Positions 5,912 to 10,815 of a stretch of DNA of 10,815 nt are shown one piece after another. The notes beneath the pieces were generated by a model. It was not told the origin of the DNA and made no database searches. It saw nothing but the letters and a program-made list of their open reading frames with translations. Numbering within the stretch: position 1 is the stretch's first letter; each line of letters starts with the position of its first letter. The DNA is from Gemmatimonadota bacterium (lineage in GTDB: Bacteria > Gemmatimonadota > Gemmatimonadetes > Longimicrobiales > Gaopeijiaceae). The position numbers were made by a program, and so were the translations under genes. The stretch lies in contig PWZC01000344.1 in NCBI GenBank assembly GCA_003567615.1, positions 1-10,815 on the forward strand. The letters are read 5' to 3'.

Positions 5912-6970
5912 ATGTATCCAGCCACCACCACCGCCCCGGTCAACGAGAGCACGCGGCAGGCCCAGGAGAGCGCGACCCTGTCGCCTCGCTTCTACACTAC
6001 CGACTTCGAGGCCATGGATCGGCTGAATGTGGAGAAGGTGCGGGAGGAGTGGGACCAACTTCTCGAGGAGTTTCGGAGGGACCCCAACAAGGGGCACTTC
6101 AAGCGGAACGAGAAGTTCGAGGGCGACTGGTCCGACCTGCCGAACCGGGAGCAGTTCGTGGACTTCCTGGTGAGCTCCATCACCGCCGAATTCTCCGGGG
6201 GCATCCTCTATGCCGAGATCAAGAAACGGGTGAAGAATCCGGACATCGTGGAGTTGTTCGGCCACATGAGTCGGGATGAGGGTCGACACGCCGGGTTCAT
6301 CAACGGGACCCTGAAGGACCTGGGGATGGGGGTGGACCTGTCCTTCCTGACCAAGGAGAAGGAGTACACCTTCTTCAAGCCGAAATTCATCTTCTACGCC
6401 ACCTACCTTTCCGAGAAGATCGGCTACGCCCGGTACATCACCATCTACCGGCAACTCGAGAAGAACCCCGAGCTCCGCTTCCCCCCCATCTTCGAGTGGT
6501 TCAAGGACTGGTGCAACGACGAGTTCCGGCATGGCGAAGCCTTCGCGGCGCTCATGCATTCGAACCCGGAGTACATCTCAGGGCGCAACAAGTACTGGAT
6601 CCGCTTCTTCCTCCTGGCGGTCTTCTGCACCATGTGGGTGCGGGACCACCTCCGTCGCGACTTCTACGCCCAGATGGGCTTCGACGCCAGCGAGTACGAC
6701 CTGGAGGTGTTCCGGAAGACGTCCGAGATCTCCCGGCAGTGCTTTCCCCTGGTTCTGGACTTCGAGAACCCCAAGTTCATCGCCCGGATGAACCGCGTGG
6801 TGGAAAACACCCGGAAGATCGAAGAGGCCAAGCGGAAGGGCGGACCCCTCCAGGCCCTCCGGAGGGTCGGACTCCTGGCCTCCAACGCCCTCACCTTCGG
6901 CCGCCTCTACGTCATGCGGGTGCACAAGAACGAGATCCCCGCCGACTTCCGTCTGACCCCCGCCTACTGA
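5912..6970 (+). CDS. acsF: Aerobic Mg-protoporphyrin IX monomethyl ester oxidative cyclase AcsF
   Basis: AcsF (352 aa) is the di-iron, oxygen-dependent cyclase that forms the isocyclic ring E of (bacterio)chlorophyll from the methyl ester made by BchM. The carboxylate-bridged di-iron site is visible as TAEFSGG with Glu93, DEGRH (122-126) and DEFRHGE (203-209). The two ExxH pairs are Glu123/His126 and Glu204/His207. The stretches FYTTDFEAMDRL (27-38), FKPKFIFYATYLSEKIGYARY (155-175, typical of the family) and FWMFEM-free C-terminal VHKNEIPADFRLTPAY (337-352) match AcsF/CHL27. The ATG at 5912 was chosen because AGGAGG precedes it; an in-frame TTG at 5891 lacks that support. The presence of AcsF implies that ring closure works in oxygen. 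Whether the anaerobic enzyme BchE is also encoded cannot be seen. It is the last gene before a convergent boundary. Confidence 0.96.
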   Translation: MYPATTTAPVNESTRQAQESATLSPRFYTTDFEAMDRLNVEKVREEWDQLLEEFRRDPNKGHFKRNEKFEGDWSDLPNREQFVDFLVSSITAEFSGGILYAEIKKRVKNPDIVELFGHMSRDEGRHAGFINGTLKDLGMGVDLSFLTKEKEYTFFKPKFIFYATYLSEKIGYARYITIYRQLEKNPELRFPPIFEWFKDWCNDEFRHGEAFAALMHSNPEYISGRNKYWIRFFLLAVFCTMWVRDHLRRDFYAQMGFDASEYDLEVFRKTSEISRQCFPLVLDFENPKFIARMNRVVENTRKIEEAKRKGGPLQALRRVGLLASNALTFGRLYVMRVHKNEIPADFRLTPAY

Positions 6971-6971
6971 G

Positions 6972-7026
6972 CCGCTGACGTCCGACCGAGCCCGCTGACC
7001 CATCCGGGGCGGGCTCGGTCAGCGGG
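6972..7026. terminator. GC-rich overlapping inverted repeats, probable two-way terminator
   Basis: A perfect 12-base stem (6984-6995 with 7009-7020, loop of 13) lies just after the acsF stop. A second perfect 10-base stem (6991-7000 with 7017-7026) overlaps both arms, so the two cannot form together. An extra copy of the CCGCTGAC arm is at 6972-6979. The site lies between the convergent ends of acsF and the minus-strand lipoprotein gene, so it could stop transcription from both sides. There is no T-run on either strand, so an intrinsic terminator of the classic kind is not shown. Confidence 0.65.
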
Positions 7027-7040
7027 TGGTAGGGGCCGGA

Positions 7041-7736
7041 TCAGGGATGGGTGGGCTCGGTGTCCTCGTACCCCCAGGGGGCCGGCGGCGCCTGCACGGG
7101 CGAGGTGAGGTCGAAGTCGAACCGCACCAACCACTCGTCGCCGTCGTGGTTGCCGTAGGAGAGGCGTTCCTCCTCCGGTACCATCTCGAACATCCAGAAA
7201 CCCTGACTCCCATCGGCGGCGCCGTCCCGGGTGAACTCCTGGCGTAGGGGGTCACCGGCATGGGAGGTTTCGGCGCCGTAGCCTGTCACGTCACCGTCGG
7301 TGCCGTCGGGGTTCCGGTGGTCGTGGCGGAGTTCCAGACCCCGACCGGGTACCGGCGTGATGATCCACGTGCGGCTCCGGTCGTCCCCGATGTGGGCGGC
7401 GATGCGGATTTCCTCGTCCAGACACTGGCGCACGTGGGCCACCATTTCCCGGTCTGCGTAGAGCTCGTCCCGCCGGGTATCACCCTCCCGGATGATGGCG
7501 GCAAACCCGGGATACGCCTGCCCACAGTGCTCCCGGAGGTTGTCCCAGAACTCCTGCTGCTGCCAGGCCAGTCCCTGGAGCGCCACCGGAAGATCGTCCC
7601 GGACCTCCACCACCTGATCCGCCAGCTCGTCCGGCGGTCCCGCCCGGTCAGGGAAGTCACTGCAGCCGGCCGGTCCCAGGAGGAGCACGGCGGCGAAGGG
7701 AAGGGCGGCGAAGAGGTGGAGAGGATGCTGGCGCAC
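7041..7736 (-). CDS. Probable exported lipoprotein, function unknown
   Basis: I do not recognise this family. The 231-residue protein begins with a short basic start and a hydrophobic segment (about 6-20), then GPAGC with Cys25, so it is probably exported and perhaps lipid-anchored. The residue at -3 is Pro, so the lipobox is not ideal. After a polar linker there is a helical region with QQQEFWDNLREH, two further cysteines (Cys71 and Cys105) that could pair, and then a strand-rich domain with RTWIITPVPGRGLELRHDH, FWMFEMVPEEERL and EWLVRFDFDLTSP. I chose the GTG at 7734-7736 because AGGAG lies six bases before it and it gives a normal signal peptide. A GTG at 7775 would add 13 residues. The gene lies downstream of the hydrolase gene on the same strand, with 151 bases between them. 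Confidence 0.75.
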   Translation of the reverse strand: MRQHPLHLFAALPFAAVLLLGPAGCSDFPDRAGPPDELADQVVEVRDDLPVALQGLAWQQQEFWDNLREHCGQAYPGFAAIIREGDTRRDELYADREMVAHVRQCLDEEIRIAAHIGDDRSRTWIITPVPGRGLELRHDHRNPDGTDGDVTGYGAETSHAGDPLRQEFTRDGAADGSQGFWMFEMVPEEERLSYGNHDGDEWLVRFDFDLTSPVQAPPAPWGYEDTEPTHP

Positions 7737-7887
7737 GGGTGGCTCCTGTTTCCGGGAATCGAAGATGGTGCGCACGGCCGGGCCCCCTCATCCGTGTCCG
7801 GGACCGCGATCGACGGCGTCACCTTGACTTCTAGTTGATAGACCCGGTGGCCGGTCTGAAGGTCCCCGGGGCCGGGGAAATCCCCCC
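7737..7887 (-). promoter_or_regulatory. Spacer between the hydrolase and lipoprotein genes, with a hairpin
   Basis: This 151-base spacer lies between two minus-strand genes. Next to the hydrolase stop it has a short GC hairpin (7863-7878, TCCCCG paired with CGGGGA). The hairpin could be a weak terminator, but no T-run follows. The rest could hold a promoter for the lipoprotein gene; an AT-richer patch (7828-7842, minus-strand TATCAACTAG) is the best candidate for a -10 region, but I see no matching -35. Confidence 0.35.
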
Positions 7888-9558
7888 TCAGTCCTCTGAC
7901 GCGAGGCGCCGCGCCTCCTCTTCCTGCATCAGGTGGTTCCGAAGCCGCGAGAGCCGGGCCTCCGTCCACCCTTCCGGCTCGGTCAGGGCGAGCCAGGCTT
8001 CCAGATAGTGGGCCACGGCAAAGGTGTGTCCGAAACCGGGCGGGGCATCGCCCACCATCATGTCCGCTGCCAACTGCAGCATGGTCACCACCGGGTACCA
8101 GCGGAGCTCCGGCAGGACGTCGGGTCCCCGGGGCTCCTCCAACCAATCGGGGCGCTGGAAGAAGGAGTCCACGCTGAAGAAGGTGATGGGGTCGCTGGCG
8201 TACTGGAGGTAGGCGATGCGCAGGGGGCCCCAGGGGCCGTCGAATGCATCCAGCCCGCCATGTTGGTTCATGAACCGGACCACCCGACCCTCCCGGTGGC
8301 GGGGCAGCCAGGGAGGTGATGACGGGTCCCGATCCCGTACGGCTCGTTGCCACGCCTCGCTCCGAAAGGGCGGACCGCTCCAGAGCACTCCGTGGAAGGG
8401 GTCCGCCAGGATGTCCTGCAGATCGAAGGACAGGCTCGAGTTGAGGGCTCCGAGGCTCACGCCCTGAAGATACAGTCTGGGGCGCCGATCCGGGGGAAGC
8501 TCGGTCCAGTGGGCGTAGACTTTCAGGAAGAGGGCCCGCGCCATCTCGGCTCCATAGGCTCCCTCGGCCAGAAGCGCCAGGGGGCTGGACAGGTACGAAT
8601 ATTGAGCCGCCACGGTGGCCACATCGCCCCGGGTGAGGTACTCCATGGGCAGGATGGCCCCCGGGTCGATCCAACCGGTCCCGGTGGGGGTCACCAGAAG
8701 GAGGACCGAACGCTCGAAGGCGCCGGAGCGGTGGAGCTCCTCCATGGCAAGGCGGGCCCGTTCCGCCGGATCCTCGGCCGCGGCCCTTCCCACATAGACC
8801 CGAATCGGCTCCATGGCCGGACCGCCCGTCAACGCAGCGATCTCCCCGGCGTCAGGGCCGGATGATACGAAGACCCGTCCCTGTCGACCCAGCTCTTCCC
8901 ATGCCACCAGGGAGGCCGGGCTCCCGCTGCGGAGGGGCGAGGTCGGTCGCACCAACTCGTCCGTACCCAGCCGGTCCAGTGTCTGGTACGAACTATCCGC
9001 CAGGCGGAGGGCGCCCGAGACCACCACCCCTTCGGTGAGGGTCCAGAAGACGCTGGCGGCCAGGAGGATCCCCACGGCGTTGGCGATCCGCCGCGGGATG
9101 TTCCGCTGCAGACGCAGTGAGACCTCCCTGGCGAATTCCCGAAAGAGCCTGCTCAGGAAGAGGGCCCCGCTGAAGATGGCCAGGGTCACGAATCCAACGC
9201 TGAACCGCCGGACGCGGGCCTCCTCCTCCATCCCCATGAGGGCCCGCAGGCTCGTCTGCCACTCCGACGCATTCCAGAGGAAGAAGGTCGCCACCACCAG
9301 GCAGACTCCCGCCGACGCCCACCAGATGCGGGAACTGGCCTTCTCCCCCGGCTCCGGGAGTTCCAGGTAGCTCCAGAGCCAGCGCCCGAAGGCGCCGAAG
9401 GCATAGCCCAGGGTGAACGACACGCCGGAGACCAGCCCCTGGAGGAGAAAGGGCCGAGGGACGAGGCTGGGGGCGAGGGAGAGCGCGAACAGGATGCTCC
9501 CAACCAACAGGCCCGAGGAGCAGGGGGGAGCAAAGAGCCGCTTGACGTTCAGGGGCAT
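7888..9558 (-). CDS. Membrane-anchored alpha/beta hydrolase, Abhydrolase_9-like
   Basis: This 556-residue protein has an N-terminal membrane part with about five hydrophobic segments (roughly 14-32, 38-62, 79-95, 118-137, 158-178) and a C-terminal alpha/beta-hydrolase domain (about 250-520). The domain shows PTGTGWIDPGA (291-301), AAQYSYLSSPLALL (317-330), the nucleophile elbow GVSLGA with Ser368, YASDPITFF with Asp456, and GFGHTF with His511. This layout matches the family I know as Abhydrolase_9 with its N-terminal partner domain, mostly seen in actinobacteria and of unknown substrate; Ser-Asp-His is the inferred triad. The ATG at 9556-9558 starts right before the first membrane part; a TTG at 9636 would add 26 residues that do not look like a signal. 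Its ribosome binding site is weak. It is transcribed away from the M14 peptidase gene and has no evident link to photosynthesis. Confidence 0.85.
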   Translation of the reverse strand: MPLNVKRLFAPPCSSGLLVGSILFALSLAPSLVPRPFLLQGLVSGVSFTLGYAFGAFGRWLWSYLELPEPGEKASSRIWWASAGVCLVVATFFLWNASEWQTSLRALMGMEEEARVRRFSVGFVTLAIFSGALFLSRLFREFAREVSLRLQRNIPRRIANAVGILLAASVFWTLTEGVVVSGALRLADSSYQTLDRLGTDELVRPTSPLRSGSPASLVAWEELGRQGRVFVSSGPDAGEIAALTGGPAMEPIRVYVGRAAAEDPAERARLAMEELHRSGAFERSVLLLVTPTGTGWIDPGAILPMEYLTRGDVATVAAQYSYLSSPLALLAEGAYGAEMARALFLKVYAHWTELPPDRRPRLYLQGVSLGALNSSLSFDLQDILADPFHGVLWSGPPFRSEAWQRAVRDRDPSSPPWLPRHREGRVVRFMNQHGGLDAFDGPWGPLRIAYLQYASDPITFFSVDSFFQRPDWLEEPRGPDVLPELRWYPVVTMLQLAADMMVGDAPPGFGHTFAVAHYLEAWLALTEPEGWTEARLSRLRNHLMQEEEARRLASED

Positions 9559-9733
9559 GGCATAAGGGGCTTCCGGATGGCCGGAGTCTGGGCAGGTATT
9601 CGCGGAGATGATCGCCTGCCTCAGGTCCGGAGGCAACGTTCGGGGTGTGTCTGAAGGCCCTGGCGCACCGGCGGATAGATCCTTCTTTTCAAGGATGAAC
9701 GATCTTCCGGCCCCTCAGATCCAGGACCCGGTC
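9559..9733. promoter_or_regulatory. Divergent intergenic region with a small hairpin
   Basis: This 175-base region separates the starts of the hydrolase (minus) and peptidase (plus) genes, so promoters for both should lie here. A 6-base inverted repeat, ATCCTT and AAGGAT with loop CTTTTC (9679-9696), lies upstream of the peptidase start and overlaps an alternative in-frame ATG at 9695. AGGA at 9723-9726, seven bases before the ATG at 9734, is the likely ribosome binding site. I could not assign -35/-10 elements. Confidence 0.4.
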
Positions 9734-10815
9734 ATGAGCCTTCCCCTTCGCCCGTCTGCCCGCCGCCATGGAGCCGCCCGGGGTTTCGCCACCTGCGTGG
9801 CGCCCCTAGCCGTCGCCCTTTTCCTGGCTTTCCCCTCACTCTCCACCGAGGGTATCTCCGCTCAGCAGCGGGCCGACCTCGGCGACCATCCGGTGCCGCA
9901 GGAGTTCGACTGGTACCTGGAGCGTGGGGTCCCCCCGACCACCCAGTGGGGCACGGTCATCGACCAGGAGGCGACGCGGCAGATCCTGAGCTGGACCACC
10001 AAGCCGGAGTTCACCAGTCCCCTGGTGGACTATCTCCCGGTGGGGAATGGCGTCATCTCCCCCTCGGAGCATTTCGGGCAGGCGGTGGGGATGCCGGGGC
10101 ACCTCCGGGGCGTGGAGGCCCACTACGGCTACTACCGGGCGCTGGCGGCCAGCTCGGAGCGGGTGAACGTCCTCACCTTCGGTGAATCGGAAGAGGGGAA
10201 CGACTTCGTCCTGGTCCAGATCGGATCGGCCGAGAATCTGGCGCGTCTCGATGAGATCCGGGAGGGGCATCAGGCGCTGGCTGATCCCCGCCGGACCAGC
10301 GAGGAAGAGGCCCGGGCCCTCATCCGGGACCTCCCCACCGTCTTCATGCTGTCCACGTCGCTCCACTCGCCGGAGACGGCGGGGTCCGAGACCTCGCTGG
10401 AGCTGGCGTACCGGATGGCCGTGGCGGAGCACCCCATGGTGGAGCGGATCCTGGACGACGTGGTCCTCTTCCTGGTTCCCCTGGTGGATCCCGACGGCCA
10501 CGACCGCATGGTGGACTGGTACCATCGGAACGCCCACTCCGTCTACGACGACGCCGACGCACCCCCCAACTCCCCCTATTGGGGCTACTACGTGGGGCAC
10601 GACAACAACCGGAACGCCCTGCAGCTCTACCTGAACCTGACCCGGGCCATGCTGGACCTCTTCCAGGAGTGGAGGCACCCCATCAGCATGGACATCCACG
10701 AGGCCGGCGACGCCACCACCTACCACTACTTCTCCACCGGTACGGGGCCCTACAACGAGTACATCGACCCCATCACCATCAAGGAGTGGCAGTGGATGGC
10801 GAACTACGAGTCCGC
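9734..10815 (+). CDS. Exported M14-like zinc carboxypeptidase (partial, runs off the window)
   Basis: The first 360 codons of a gene that continues past the window. The start has an Arg-rich segment and a hydrophobic helix (FATCVAPLAVALFLAFP, about 18-34) with a likely signal-peptidase cut after GISA, so the enzyme is exported. The mature part opens with PQEFDWYLERG and carries features of the M14 metallocarboxypeptidase fold. These are an HxxE zinc pair, His211 and Glu214 in SLHSPETAGSE, then LVPLVDPDGHDR, a likely substrate-binding HDNNRN (289-294) and a third zinc ligand His322 in SMDIHEAGD. The catalytic Glu near the C-terminus would lie beyond the window. The ATG at 9734 is preferred over the in-frame ATG at 9695 because of the AGGA before it and the signal peptide. 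Secreted M14-like peptidases of this sort are frequent in Gemmatimonadota, probably for peptide scavenging. The exact substrate is unknown. Confidence 0.85.
   Translation, partial: MSLPLRPSARRHGAARGFATCVAPLAVALFLAFPSLSTEGISAQQRADLGDHPVPQEFDWYLERGVPPTTQWGTVIDQEATRQILSWTTKPEFTSPLVDYLPVGNGVISPSEHFGQAVGMPGHLRGVEAHYGYYRALAASSERVNVLTFGESEEGNDFVLVQIGSAENLARLDEIREGHQALADPRRTSEEEARALIRDLPTVFMLSTSLHSPETAGSETSLELAYRMAVAEHPMVERILDDVVLFLVPLVDPDGHDRMVDWYHRNAHSVYDDADAPPNSPYWGYYVGHDNNRNALQLYLNLTRAMLDLFQEWRHPISMDIHEAGDATTYHYFSTGTGPYNEYIDPITIKEWQWMANYES

Noticed and set aside
7260..7838. A plus-strand open frame opposite the lipoprotein gene
   Set aside because: The minus-strand frame has a signal peptide and a good ribosome binding site; the plus-strand frame has neither.
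7286..8674. A 462-codon open frame on the minus strand covering parts of the hydrolase and lipoprotein genes
   Set aside because: It overlaps both real genes in another frame, is dominated by Gly, Pro, Arg and Ser, and shows no domain.
1..10815. CRISPR array, tRNA, rRNA, insertion sequence or attachment site
   Set aside because: I saw no regularly spaced repeats, tRNA-like cloverleaf, transposase motif or terminal inverted repeats; nearly all of the window is filled by protein genes.

Overview
The window is a GC-rich piece of a bacterial photosynthesis gene cluster followed by unrelated chromosomal genes. The gene order bchH-bchL-bchM-lhaA-puhA-puhB-puhC-small ORF-acsF is the superoperon seen in purple bacteria with type II reaction centres and in phototrophic Gemmatimonadota, which acquired it by transfer. 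Here the reaction-centre H subunit is encoded by two adjacent genes, one for a membrane-helix part and one for a cytoplasmic part. From memory, this matches the Ht and Hc polypeptides of the Gemmatimonas phototrophica photosystem. Together with the flanking genes (secreted M14-type peptidase, lipoprotein, Abhydrolase_9-like membrane hydrolase), it makes a Gemmatimonadota member the best guess. That taxonomic call is inference, not proof.

Region 1 (1-6970, plus strand) is one tightly packed transcription unit. It opens with the last 75 codons of bchH (Mg-chelatase H subunit). It continues with bchL (dark-operative protochlorophyllide reductase iron protein), bchM (Mg-protoporphyrin IX methyltransferase), lhaA (PucC-family light-harvesting assembly protein), the two-gene puhA, puhB and puhC (photosystem assembly factors), a 109-residue membrane-anchored protein, and acsF (oxygen-dependent cyclase). 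Five gene junctions overlap by 1 or 4 bases (ATGA or TGATG), so translation is probably coupled. BchH, BchM and AcsF act in consecutive early steps of bacteriochlorophyll synthesis (Mg insertion, O-methylation, ring E closure), and BchL acts just after. LhaA, PuhB and PuhC help assemble the complexes whose H subunit lies between them.

Region 2 (6971-7040) is a GC-rich set of overlapping inverted repeats between convergent genes. It marks the end of the photosynthesis unit and probably acts as a terminator.

Region 3 (7041-9558, minus strand) holds a probable lipoprotein of unknown function and, upstream of it, a membrane-anchored alpha/beta hydrolase. Neither looks photosynthetic. A 175-base divergent intergenic region then leads to Region 4 (9734-10815, plus strand), the N-terminal two thirds or less of an exported M14-like zinc carboxypeptidase that runs off the window.
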